This document shows positions 8,374-17,138 of a DNA stretch of 64,000 nucleotides, piece by piece. The notes under the pieces are model-generated. The model was given only the letters and a program-made list of their open reading frames with translations, made no database searches and was not told the DNA's origin. The translations under genes and the position numbers were made by a program. Each line of letters starts with the position of its first letter. The first letter of the stretch is position 1. This stretch comes from Desulfitobacterium sp050251735 (GTDB lineage Bacteria > Bacillota > Desulfitobacteriia > Desulfitobacteriales > Desulfitobacteriaceae): contig JBFWMF010000001.1 in assembly GCA_050251735.1 (NCBI GenBank), forward strand, positions 186,001-250,000, read 5' to 3'.

Positions 8374-9612
8374 CTAAGCTACGTCTTTTTTATTTTCGCG
8401 CACTTCTTCTTTTTCTTCCCGAAGGATGAGATTGAGGATGATTCCGGCTAAAGTCGCATAGGCAACACCGTGACTGGAGACCCCGATACCGACGGCAAAG
8501 ATCACCGAAGCGATGATTAGGTTCTTGCTCTTAGAGAAATCCACTTGCGCTTCGATCAGGGTACGCAGACCAGTGACTCCAATCATACCGAAGAGGTAGA
8601 GGGAGACGCCGCCCATGACGGCTGTGGGGATGGACATAATTAAGGCTTGGAGGGGGCTGACGAAACTAAGGATGATGGCGATAATAGCGGCTACCCAGAT
8701 GTTAAAGGTGCTATAGACTCGCGTAACGGCAAGGACGCCGATGTTTTCGCCGTAAGTGGTTACCGGGGGGCCACCTAAGAAGCTGGCGATGCCGGTAGCG
8801 AGGCCATTGCCCAGTAAGACTCTATTGAAGCCAGGTTTCTCGATAGGATCTGAGTGGGTGATATTGCCCAGCACAATCATATGGCCAAGGTCTTCGATGA
8901 TAGTGACAAAAGCCAGAGGGGCAAACATCAGGATCGCGGCTTTATTCAAGCTTGGCATAGCCCATGTGTCAACATTGATAGGTGAAGCGATAATTTTATC
9001 TAGGGAAGCTACGGAAGCAGTTACCCCAGAGAAGTCGACTAAACCGGCGAAGGCAGCGACAATGTAACCGATGATAATTCCGGACAGAATCGGAATGATT
9101 TTTAAGAAGCCCTTGGCATAAGTGCTCAGAAAAACGGTCACGCCGAGGGTAAATATGGCGATATACCAGTTGTTAGCCGACATGCCTGCAGCGACTGGGG
9201 TTAAGCTTAAACCAATAATGGCTACAACCGGGCCGGCCACCACTGAAGGAACAATCTTATGAATCCATGCGCTACCAAAAACGCTCATGAGCGCGAAAAG
9301 GATGATATAAATAATACCGATGACAAGTGCTCCGCCCATAGCCGCAGCTAAATTATTCTGATCCTTAACAAAATAAGTCAAAGCAGCAATGTAAGCAAAG
9401 GAAGAGCCTAAGTAAGCTGGGATCATGCTTTTAGTTAAGAGGAGGAAAACGATCGTGCCGATTCCTGAGGAAAGGAGAGCAATGGCTGGGCTTAAGCCAG
9501 TTAAAAAGGGCACGAGGACTGTGGCTCCAAACATTGCAAAGACATGCTGCAAGCCGAGAGGAATTGTTTGGGCAAGGGAAAGTCTTTCATGAATCTGAAC
9601 TTCTTTGATCAT
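8374..9612 (-). CDS. uraA: Uracil permease (NCS2 family)
   Basis: A 412-residue membrane transporter of the nucleobase-cation symporter-2 family. Family blocks include LGLQHVFAMFGATVLVP near the N-terminus, the substrate-site segment FAPLAFVTIIEDLGH, and the NCS2 signature region GGPPVTTYGENIGVLAVTRVYS. About 12-14 hydrophobic segments are visible. It imports uracil for salvage. The PyrR-type attenuator in its leader shows regulation by the pyrimidine pool and supports uracil over xanthine as substrate. Confidence 0.93.
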   Translation of the reverse strand: MIKEVQIHERLSLAQTIPLGLQHVFAMFGATVLVPFLTGLSPAIALLSSGIGTIVFLLLTKSMIPAYLGSSFAYIAALTYFVKDQNNLAAAMGGALVIGIIYIILFALMSVFGSAWIHKIVPSVVAGPVVAIIGLSLTPVAAGMSANNWYIAIFTLGVTVFLSTYAKGFLKIIPILSGIIIGYIVAAFAGLVDFSGVTASVASLDKIIASPINVDTWAMPSLNKAAILMFAPLAFVTIIEDLGHMIVLGNITHSDPIEKPGFNRVLLGNGLATGIASFLGGPPVTTYGENIGVLAVTRVYSTFNIWVAAIIAIILSFVSPLQALIMSIPTAVMGGVSLYLFGMIGVTGLRTLIEAQVDFSKSKNLIIASVIFAVGIGVSSHGVAYATLAGIILNLILREEKEEVRENKKDVA

Positions 9613-9636
9613 GGGTTAGCCTCCTTTTCATTCACA

Positions 9637-9674
9637 ACAAAAAACCTCTTCCTTGCCCGCAAGCAAGAAAGAGG
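9637..9674 (-). terminator. Attenuator terminator in the uraA leader
   Basis: On the minus strand a CCTCTTTCTTGC / GCAAGGAAGAGG stem with a short loop is followed by a run of T's just ahead of the uraA ribosome-binding site. This is the layout of pyr-type transcription attenuators. Confidence 0.85.
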
Positions 9675-9714
9675 TGCCCATGTCAACATCATCATGGTAC
9701 GCCATTTCCTTCTT

Positions 9715-9728
9715 AGCCTCACGGGACT
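9715..9728 (-). promoter_or_regulatory. PyrR-binding anti-antiterminator site
   Basis: The minus-strand sequence AGTCCCGTGAGGCT matches the established PyrR-binding RNA consensus ARUCCNGNGAGGYU at every position. It lies about 40 nt upstream of the leader terminator. PyrR bound to UMP would favour termination, lowering uracil uptake when pyrimidines are plentiful. Confidence 0.88.
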
Positions 9729-9930
9729 AATTTAAAGGTCATAGAATATTTATCTTGTTTAGAGCATAGCATAGTTAAAATTAGTTTGGCAAGAGATTTT
9801 TACGATCGAAATCGGATCAGTGCCTTGGAATTCAAAAAAGAAGGAATCAAATAAGTTTCAGAGAATTAGTTCCTGTCGAATACCGGATAACAAGCCATAC
9901 TGATTAGTGATTAACAAGGAGGTACATAGT

Positions 9931-10251
9931 ATGATTATGACGACAACTCCCAATATCGATGGGCAAAAAATCCAGTCCTACCACGGAATTGTTACGGGAG
10001 AGGCCATTATGGGTGCCAACGTGGTTCGTGACGTGTTTGCCAGTATTACTGATATTATTGGCGGTCGTTCAGGTGCCTATGAAGAAAAGCTTCAAGATGC
10101 TCGAGAAATCGCTTTTCAAGAAATGCAACAAAATGCGGCTCATCTGGGGGCTAATGCTGTAGTTGGGGTAGATATCGATTATGAAGTGGTGGGCCAAAGT
10201 GGCAGTATGCTCATGGTCAGCGTCTCTGGGACAGCAGTCACGGTAGTATAA
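9931..10251 (+). CDS. YbjQ/UPF0145 family protein
   Basis: The 106-residue product starts at the ATG at 9931, which follows a strong AAGGAGGT. It carries the family blocks GIVTGEAIMGANVVRDVFA, ITDIIGGRSGAYEEKLQDAR, and ANAVVGVDIDYEVV. YbjQ-type proteins form oligomeric assemblies of unknown function, sometimes called heavy-metal-binding domain proteins. It is monocistronic, and nothing nearby suggests a role. Confidence 0.88.
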   Translation: MIMTTTPNIDGQKIQSYHGIVTGEAIMGANVVRDVFASITDIIGGRSGAYEEKLQDAREIAFQEMQQNAAHLGANAVVGVDIDYEVVGQSGSMLMVSVSGTAVTVV

Positions 10252-10429
10252 AGTAGGAAGATAATCAGAAAATCAGATAGGATTAATGTTCCGGGATGTT
10301 GGGTAGACCAGCATCCCTTTATTGATTTGTCAGGATATTCGTCATAAGGGGTCTATACCGACAATTCTTCATCTATGTTAAAATGTAAGTTAGAAATAAA
10401 AATAGAATGACCCAATGGAGGCGATGAAA

Positions 10430-12721
10430 TTGCATTATGCAGAGGTTCTTGTCGATGTGGCTAATCGTCGCCTTGATCAAGTGTTTCATTATCGGATACC
10501 TACGAATATGGCTCTGAAGCGAGGTATGAGGGTCCTTGTACCCTTGAACTATCGTCAGGTTCAGGGAGTTGTAGTCCGTTTGACTAATGACTTGCCCCTA
10601 GGGGTTTCTGACGGGGCAATCAAACCGATTTTAAGTATTGTCGGACATATGGAAACTATCCCAGAGGATCTAATTGAACTAGCTCTGTGGTTAGCAGAGA
10701 CGACGATTTGTTCTATTGCGCAAAGTCTTCACACGGTTTGGCCCCTCTTAAAAGGTAAAGTGGAGGAGTGGGTTATCCCCATTGCCACCAAAGAAGATGA
10801 AGATGTTAAAACTCTACAGATTCTCGATCCGGACACCTATAACGCCTTGGCGGTACTCTTTAGATCGCGAAATAAGGCCTTGTCTCTGAGTACATATCTC
10901 AAACGATCAGGACTGAATAAAAATCAAGTTGAGCAGTTAGCCAAGCAAGGATGGCTCAAGCTGGAGTCTCGCTTTACCTCTGGGGTTCCTCGGAGTGTAC
11001 AAAAGGCTCTTACAAGTGGAGTCACAGCTGAGGCTGATGAGGTGAAGGCTAACGATAGCAAAAAGCTACCTGCGGATTATCGGTGGGTACTCACTCCTGA
11101 ACAAGGGTTGGTATGCCAAAAGGTCATGGAGGCTTTAGCTAAGCAGCAGTATGAAACCATGCTCTTGCACGGCATCACTGGGAGTGGGAAGACGGAAGTT
11201 TACCAGCGAATTATCGGCGAAGTATTAGTTCAGGGTGGCTCAGCAATTCTGCTTGTGCCTGAGATATCTCTCACCTCGCAGATCGCTAGATATTTTCGTG
11301 AGCACTTTGGTGACCAGCTGATTGTGTTGCACTCCGGTCTGCAAGTCAGTGAAAAGGCTAAGGCTTGGCAAGATATTTTGCAGGGTAAAGTCAGGATTGT
11401 CATCGGTGCTCGCTCTGCTGTCTTTGCGCCTCTTCCCAATCTGCGCCTGATTATTTTGGATGAAGAGCATGAAGGTGCTTACCATCAGGAAGAAAACCCC
11501 AAATACCATGCTCGAAATGTTGCCCGCAAGCGTATGGAACAGCTCGGGGGAGTTGTGCTTTTGGGCAGTGCTACCCCTTCCCTAGAAGCTTATGCCGCAG
11601 CGCAGACGGGAAAGATTTCCCTGCTGACTATGGATAATCGAGTCGCTAACCGACCGCTACCACCGGTGGAGGTGGTCGATATGCGAGAAGAACTGATTAA
11701 AGGCAATCGCAGCATGTTCTCCCTCTCTTTGCAGGATAAGCTCAAAGGGACCTTGGAGCGGGGTGAACAGGGGATGCTATTCCTAAACCGCCGCGGCTAT
11801 TCAACCTTTGTTGTGTGCCGAGAGTGCGGCTATGTGGTTCGTTGCAGCGACTGTGATATTGCCCTGACCTACCACACCCAAGGCAATTCCATGCGCTGTC
11901 ACTATTGCAATCACGAAGAGATTCCCCCGCGAACCTGCCCGGAATGTGGCAGCCGTTATATTCGTTTCTTTGGCCAAGGGACACAGCGCGTTGAAGAGGA
12001 GATCAAAGGTCTCTATCCAGCGGCGAGAATTCTTCGTTTAGATTTTGATACCACGCGTTCCAAGGAAGCCTATGGAGAAATCCTAGGAAGATTTCGCCGT
12101 CAAGAAGCAGATATTTTAGTGGGTACCCAGATGATGGCCAAAGGTTTGGATTTTCCCAATGTAACGTTGGTGGGGGTTATCGCAGCTGATCAAATGCTCA
12201 ACATGCCGGATTTCCGGGCAAGGGAGAGAACCTTCCAGCTCCTAACCCAAGTGGCCGGTCGGGCCGGACGTAGTGACAAACCGGGACAGGTCGTTATTCA
12301 GACCTATGCACCCGAAGACCGGGCGATTATTCAAGCCTCTCACCATAACTTCAAGGGCTTCTTTTGGGAAGAGATCGGCTATCGCAAGGCAAGAAATTAT
12401 CCGCCCTACACCCATGTGATTCGCGTAACCCTGACCCACGAAAAGGAAGAAAGGGTCATCAAGGGAGCACATAGTCTAGCCCATGCCTTAAGTCAAGGAC
12501 TAGAGCCTCATGAAAATGGGAATACTTCTTTAGATATTCTCGGCCCAGCCCCCGCCGTGATGCCCCGTTTAAAAAATCACTATCGCTGGCAGGTATCAAT
12601 CAAAGGAAAACGCCTCGATTTCATGCGTGAATTTATGCATCAAGGGGTGCAACGCTTTGCTCACGATTCAAGCAGTTCAGGGGTCCAATTGAATATTGAA
12701 GTGGATCCATTAAGTATGTAA
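10430..12721 (+). CDS. priA: Primosomal protein N' (replication restart helicase)
   Basis: The TTG at 10430 is preferred over the ATG at 10415 or 10424 because GGAGG at 10417-10421 lies 8 nt before it; it yields MHYAEVLVDVANRRLDQVFHY, the usual PriA start. About 763 residues. Domains in order: the 3'-DNA-binding domain, a helicase core with Walker A GITGSGKTEVYQ and Walker B DEEH, a zinc-binding insert with paired CxxC motifs (about residues 465-510), and GTQMMAKGLDFPNV plus the QVAGRAGR motif. PriA reloads the replisome at stalled forks. It lies before def and fmt, the usual Firmicute order. Confidence 0.95.
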   Translation: MHYAEVLVDVANRRLDQVFHYRIPTNMALKRGMRVLVPLNYRQVQGVVVRLTNDLPLGVSDGAIKPILSIVGHMETIPEDLIELALWLAETTICSIAQSLHTVWPLLKGKVEEWVIPIATKEDEDVKTLQILDPDTYNALAVLFRSRNKALSLSTYLKRSGLNKNQVEQLAKQGWLKLESRFTSGVPRSVQKALTSGVTAEADEVKANDSKKLPADYRWVLTPEQGLVCQKVMEALAKQQYETMLLHGITGSGKTEVYQRIIGEVLVQGGSAILLVPEISLTSQIARYFREHFGDQLIVLHSGLQVSEKAKAWQDILQGKVRIVIGARSAVFAPLPNLRLIILDEEHEGAYHQEENPKYHARNVARKRMEQLGGVVLLGSATPSLEAYAAAQTGKISLLTMDNRVANRPLPPVEVVDMREELIKGNRSMFSLSLQDKLKGTLERGEQGMLFLNRRGYSTFVVCRECGYVVRCSDCDIALTYHTQGNSMRCHYCNHEEIPPRTCPECGSRYIRFFGQGTQRVEEEIKGLYPAARILRLDFDTTRSKEAYGEILGRFRRQEADILVGTQMMAKGLDFPNVTLVGVIAADQMLNMPDFRARERTFQLLTQVAGRAGRSDKPGQVVIQTYAPEDRAIIQASHHNFKGFFWEEIGYRKARNYPPYTHVIRVTLTHEKEERVIKGAHSLAHALSQGLEPHENGNTSLDILGPAPAVMPRLKNHYRWQVSIKGKRLDFMREFMHQGVQRFAHDSSSSGVQLNIEVDPLSM

Positions 12722-12789
12722 GAGCTCTGTCACAGGAATGCGACATGTAATATAATGAATATCAAGTAATATGAGAGGGGAAAAGGTAA

Positions 12790-13242
12790 ATGGCAATTTA
12801 TCAGATAGTGGAGATAGGTTCAGACGTGTTAAGAGATAAGGCAGTTCCCGTTAAAGAGATTACACCCAATATTGTGAAGCTGTTAGATAATATGCTGGAC
12901 ACACTTTATGATGCCAACGGAGTAGGCTTAGCCGCTCCTCAGGTCGGAGTTTCCAAGCGGGTCGTGGTTGTTGATGTAGGAGATGGCCCCATAGAATTGA
13001 TCAATCCCGTCATCCTTGAGGCAGAAGGAGAAGACACCGATGATGAAGGCTGCCTAAGCATTCCTGGTATCACAGGCCAAGTGAAGCGAGCAGCCAAAGT
13101 CAAAGTCGAAGCCCTCAACCGCAAAGGAGAGCGACAGGTCATCGAAGGAACAGGCCTATTAGCTCGCTGCTTTCAGCATGAACTTGATCACCTAGAAGGA
13201 GTCCTCTTTGTCGATAAAGCAGCAAAAACATATCGGCGATAA
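12790..13242 (+). CDS. def: Peptide deformylase
   Basis: Removes the formyl group from nascent N-terminal methionine. The 150-residue product has all three catalytic motifs: GVGLAAPQVG, DEGCLSIPG (metal-ligand Cys), and QHELDHLEG (two His ligands and the catalytic Glu). Its partner fmt, which adds the formyl group, normally follows directly but is here separated by about 490 bp holding a repeat element. A possible promoter (CTGTCA at 12727, TATAAT at 12751) precedes it. Confidence 0.96.
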   Translation: MAIYQIVEIGSDVLRDKAVPVKEITPNIVKLLDNMLDTLYDANGVGLAAPQVGVSKRVVVVDVGDGPIELINPVILEAEGEDTDDEGCLSIPGITGQVKRAAKVKVEALNRKGERQVIEGTGLLARCFQHELDHLEGVLFVDKAAKTYRR

Positions 13243-13731
13243 TTCGTCAAAACAGACGCTCATATGAGTCTAAGATAGAATCTAAGAAAGCATTAAAAGC
13301 AGCTTGAGTGCTTCTAATGTAACTTGAGAGCTTCCGAAGAAGATACTTGAGCAGGATAATTCTCCAGGATTTTGCTTTACACCGTTCGCTAAGTAAGCTG
13401 CGCGGACAAAACTAACGCTCAAGCACTCCGCTCCGACATGTCCCCAGCTAAATCGGCTCCTGCCTCGTAGCTGGTTGGAAACGTCCTGTTTCCAACATGT
13501 CTGCGCTGCGTGCTTTTCGCTAAGTTTTGTTTCCGCTCGCTTAAAATCGCTCTCTTTTGTAAAGCAAAATCCTTGGGTTGTTTTTCTAGTAGACGTTCGC
13601 TCTAGTCTGCTCTAGTCTGCTCTAACACTACCCCAGAATCTGCCTTAGTGCTAATCAAGTACCCTACAGATGCGTCAATATCCCCCCATATCCCTTCAAA
13701 GAACCATAATCGACGATAGGAGAATCACAGT
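13243..13731. other. Intergenic region with structured repeat (def-fmt)
   Basis: No gene was found here. It contains the about 213-bp structured repeat at 13364-13576 and a short tandem repeat of the 10-mer TCTAGTCTGC (two units plus a partial one, about 13601-13625). The fmt ribosome-binding site lies at the end. Confidence 0.7.
13364..13576 (+). repeat. Structured repeat element A, copy 1
   Basis: Terminal arms CCAGGATTTTGCTTTAC (13364-13380) and its near-complement (13559-13576) enclose nested helices. These are ACAAAACT (13406-13413) with AGTTTTGT (13523-13530), GACATGT (13435-13441) with ACATGTC (13495-13501), CCAGCT (13444-13449) with AGCTGG (13469-13474), and the hairpin GTTGGAAAC-GTCCT-GTTTCCAAC (13474-13496). 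Copy 2 lies inverted at 52473-52690. Several helices differ in sequence between the copies yet stay paired. It could be a structured RNA or a palindromic mobile element. No ORF lies inside. Confidence 0.8.
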
Positions 13732-14700
13732 ATGCGACTCGTTTTCATGGGAACGCCAGACTTTGCCGTTCCAACCTTACAAGCCTTAGTAGCTCACGGA
13801 CATGAAGTGGTGGGCGTTTTCACTCAGCCCGATCGTCCCTCGGGGCGGGGCAAGGCCCTGAAGCCTAGTCCGGTAAAGGTAGTAGCTCAAGAACTGGGGC
13901 TTACAGTTTACCAGCCGCAAAATGTGAAAAACCCCGAAAGTCTACAACTGTTGCGAGAGCTTGCCCCCGAAGTCATTATCGTCGTGGCCTATGGCCAGAT
14001 TTTATCCAAAGAAATTCTGGACTTGCCACCCTTCGGCTGTATCAATGTTCATGCCTCTCTCTTGCCGGATTGGCGTGGTGCAGCCCCCATTCACTGGGCC
14101 ATCTTGGCAGGGGATCAACGGACCGGGGTGACAACAATGCAGATGGATGTCGGATTAGATACGGGCGATATGCTCCTTAAAGTCGAGAGCCCGATTGAGG
14201 AAGATACTACCACTGGAGAATTGCATGATAATCTGGCCCACAAGGGAGCTGAGCTCCTCATCACAACCTTGGAGCAACTTCAGACGGGTGAGCTACAGAG
14301 TATTCCCCAGAGCGGACCGACACGCTATGCCTCTTTACTTACTCGTGAACATGAGAAGATTGACTGGACCCGCAGTGCTCATGAGATTCATAATCAGATC
14401 CGCGGACTGCATCCTTGGCCGGGTGCCTATACGACCTTTCGCGAAGAAACGGTCAAGGTTCGTACTTCTAGAATGACCTCCCAAGAATTAGCGAAGGAAT
14501 CTTTTCTAAAAGCCCCTAAACCGGGCGAAGTTGTCAATAATACTCAAGAAGGGTTGCTGGTTCAAACAGGGGAAGGTCTGCTCTTGGTGACGGAAGTTCA
14601 GCCGGCGGGAAAAAAGACCATGCCTGCTCGGGACTTTTTCTTGGGGCGTCATGCCCAAGTAGGAGAGGGCTTTAGCGAAGGATGGATCGAGCATGAATAA
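13732..14700 (+). CDS. fmt: Methionyl-tRNA formyltransferase
   Basis: Formylates initiator Met-tRNA using 10-formyl-tetrahydrofolate. The 322-residue product begins MRLVFMGTPDFAVPTLQAL. It has the substrate loop PSGRGKALKPSPVK, the signature block NVHASLLPDWRGAAPIHWA with catalytic Asn and His, and MDVGLDTGDML. A C-terminal OB-like tRNA-binding domain covers about 205-315. It overlaps rsmB by 8 bp. Confidence 0.96.
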   Translation: MRLVFMGTPDFAVPTLQALVAHGHEVVGVFTQPDRPSGRGKALKPSPVKVVAQELGLTVYQPQNVKNPESLQLLRELAPEVIIVVAYGQILSKEILDLPPFGCINVHASLLPDWRGAAPIHWAILAGDQRTGVTTMQMDVGLDTGDMLLKVESPIEEDTTTGELHDNLAHKGAELLITTLEQLQTGELQSIPQSGPTRYASLLTREHEKIDWTRSAHEIHNQIRGLHPWPGAYTTFREETVKVRTSRMTSQELAKESFLKAPKPGEVVNNTQEGLLVQTGEGLLLVTEVQPAGKKTMPARDFFLGRHAQVGEGFSEGWIEHE

Positions 14701-16054
14701 GCTAACCGCAAGAGCTTTGACTGTTCGGATTCTCATGCGCATCGAGGAAGAAAATGCCTACGCAAACTTGCTTATGCAAAAAGCCCTTCATGATCTGGCC
14801 GATCCTCGAGATCGCCAACTGACCACCTTGCTGGTCAATGGTAGCTTAAAAAATCGGCTGACCTTGGATTATGCCTTAAGGCGTCATTTGAGCAAGCCTT
14901 TATCTTCATTGCCTCATGAGGTGCGCTGGATTCTGAGGGTTAGCACCTTTCAAATTCTTTACCTATCGAGAATCCCTGCCGCAGCGGCCATCAACGAAGG
15001 GGTGGAGTTGACCAAGCGACGTCAAGGGAAGTATACCTCTTTAGTCAATAGTGTCTTGAGGAGGGTCTTAGAAAGCGGTTGGGATCTGGCATGGCCGAGC
15101 AAGGAAAAAGAACCGAGTCGCTATCTTTCGCTGCGCTACTCTCATCCCGAGTGGATGGTGAAGCGCTGGCTGAAGCGCTATGGTATGGATGAAACGGAAG
15201 CCCTCTGTCAAGTTAATAATGAACCGGCTCCTGTCTGGATTCGTACGAACACGTTGAAAATTACTCGCGCTCAATTAGCAGAGAGGCTGACTGCCGAAGG
15301 GGTACAGGTAACTTGGGGAGAACGGGTGCCGGAAAGTCTGCTTATCGAGGACTTTGGCTCTATTGAGAGGCTCTCCGGCTTTCGAGAGGGACTCTTCACC
15401 GTTCAGGATGAAAGTTCTCAATTGGTTGCTCATGCCTTAAATCCTCAAGAAGGTCAAAGGGTCTTAGATGCTTGTGCGGCCCCGGGAGGTAAGACCACTC
15501 ACTTAGCCCAAAGGATGGAGAATAATGGCGAGATTCAAGCCTTTGACCTCCACCCTCACAAAGTAAAGCTTATTGAAGAGTTGGCCCAGCGCTTGGGAAT
15601 CACGATCATTCATGCCCAGGCAGGCGATGCACGAGAACTGCAAGGTGTAGAGAATTTATCGTACCATAAGGTTTTAGTGGACGCCCCTTGCTCCGGACTC
15701 GGAGTAATACGTCGGCGGGCGGATATGCGTTGGCACAAGACGGAAGAAGAAATTAATTCCTTGCCGGAGCTTCAGTTATCCTTACTGGAACGAGCTTCTC
15801 AATGCGTGGCTTTGGGTGGAGAATTGGTTTATTCGACCTGCACCATTGAACCAGAAGAGAATTTTGAAGTCATCAAAGCTTTTCGAGCCCAGCATCCGGA
15901 GTTTGCACCGGTGGATATTGTGGGGGAACTACCCTATTCATTAGACTCTGAGCAGGATCGGAAGCAAGCCGCAAAGGGTTTTTTGCAGATTTTACCTCAT
16001 AAACACGGTATGGATGGGTTTTTCCTGGCTAAATTTCGCCGGGTTGAAGTTTAG
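14693..16054 (+). CDS. rsmB: 16S rRNA m5C967 methyltransferase RsmB/Sun
   Basis: The 453-residue product joins an N-terminal NusB-like RNA-binding domain (about 1-140) to a SAM-dependent methyltransferase domain. The SAM site is LDACAAPGGKTTHLA. The two catalytic cysteines lie in VDAPCSGLG and YSTCTIEPEE. It methylates C967 of 16S rRNA by family inference. It overlaps fmt, implying coupled translation, and precedes rlmN. Confidence 0.94.
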   Translation: MNKLTARALTVRILMRIEEENAYANLLMQKALHDLADPRDRQLTTLLVNGSLKNRLTLDYALRRHLSKPLSSLPHEVRWILRVSTFQILYLSRIPAAAAINEGVELTKRRQGKYTSLVNSVLRRVLESGWDLAWPSKEKEPSRYLSLRYSHPEWMVKRWLKRYGMDETEALCQVNNEPAPVWIRTNTLKITRAQLAERLTAEGVQVTWGERVPESLLIEDFGSIERLSGFREGLFTVQDESSQLVAHALNPQEGQRVLDACAAPGGKTTHLAQRMENNGEIQAFDLHPHKVKLIEELAQRLGITIIHAQAGDARELQGVENLSYHKVLVDAPCSGLGVIRRRADMRWHKTEEEINSLPELQLSLLERASQCVALGGELVYSTCTIEPEENFEVIKAFRAQHPEFAPVDIVGELPYSLDSEQDRKQAAKGFLQILPHKHGMDGFFLAKFRRVEV

Positions 16055-16068
16055 GTGGAAAGATTTGG

Positions 16069-17136
16069 GTGAATACTATGATGAGAACGGATTGCCGTGA
16101 TTTAAATCAGGAAGAGTTAATCCGGCTCTGTGTTGAGTTAGGACTACCAAAGTTTCGTGGACGCCAGGTGTTTCAGTGGGTTCAGAATAAAGCTATCCAA
16201 GATTGGGACGAAATAAAAAACATCAGCGTACTCGATCGGCAAAAGTTGCAAAAAGGACTAACCTTACAACCCTTTACGAAAGTCAAAGAGCAGGTTTCCC
16301 GAGACGGTACCAGGAAGTTTTTATTCCGTTGTTATGATGGAGAAACGATTGAGTGTGTTCTTATGGACTATGATCGACGCAAAAACCGCGATCGCCATAC
16401 AGTCTGTGTGTCCACTCAGATTGGCTGCGCAGTAGGCTGTTCTTTTTGTGCCACAGGGTTGGGAGGCTTACGGAGAAACTTAAGCCCGGGAGAAATAGTT
16501 GGCCAGGTTTTGGACATCACCTATATCATGCGTCAAGAAGATCCGGATTTTCAGGTCACCAATATTGTCTTCATGGGAATGGGAGAACCCTTATTGAACT
16601 ATGACGCCGTCCTTAAAGGGGTTGATTTACTGAATCACCCAGAGGGGCAAGGTATTGGTATGCGACGGATGACGATTTCTACCAGTGGGGTGGCTGCGAA
16701 GATTCGCCAACTCGCCAGGGATAATCCTCAAGTAGGGTTGGCAGTCTCCTTGCATAGCGCCAATAATGCGTCTCGCAATCAGCTTATTCCCATGAATCGA
16801 CGTTATCCCTTAGAAGAATTGATGGCAGCTTGTCAGGAGTATACCGAAATGACAAACCGCCGGATTACTTTCGAGATCGCTTTAATCTCCGGACAAGCGA
16901 GTAGGGAGGCCGCCGAAGAAGTAGGACAGCTCTTAAAGGGGCAGTTGTCCCATGTGAATTTGATACCGGTGAATCCTGTGGTAGAGACCGGCATGGCACG
17001 TCCTACAGCACGGGAAATTCAAGAGTTTGCCCAGGTTTTAGAGGCTATGGGAATACCTGTTTCTGTTCGCGAAGAAAAGGGAACAGATATCGATGCAGCC
17101 TGCGGTCAGTTGAGACGGCAATTGGAGTGTGAGTAG
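16069..17136 (+). CDS. rlmN: 23S rRNA/tRNA adenine-C2 methyltransferase RlmN
   Basis: A radical SAM enzyme that methylates C2 of A2503 in 23S rRNA and of A37 in some tRNAs. The 355-residue product has the CxxxCxxC iron-sulfur motif in GCAVGCSFCATGLGG, VFMGMGEPLLNYD, and the methyl-carrying Cys near the end (DIDAACGQL). GTG at 16069 is the best start because AGGTGG lies about 10 nt before it; the ATGs at 16078 and 16081 are alternatives. Confidence 0.95.
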   Translation: MNTMMRTDCRDLNQEELIRLCVELGLPKFRGRQVFQWVQNKAIQDWDEIKNISVLDRQKLQKGLTLQPFTKVKEQVSRDGTRKFLFRCYDGETIECVLMDYDRRKNRDRHTVCVSTQIGCAVGCSFCATGLGGLRRNLSPGEIVGQVLDITYIMRQEDPDFQVTNIVFMGMGEPLLNYDAVLKGVDLLNHPEGQGIGMRRMTISTSGVAAKIRQLARDNPQVGLAVSLHSANNASRNQLIPMNRRYPLEELMAACQEYTEMTNRRITFEIALISGQASREAAEEVGQLLKGQLSHVNLIPVNPVVETGMARPTAREIQEFAQVLEAMGIPVSVREEKGTDIDAACGQLRRQLECE

Positions 17137-17138
17137 AT

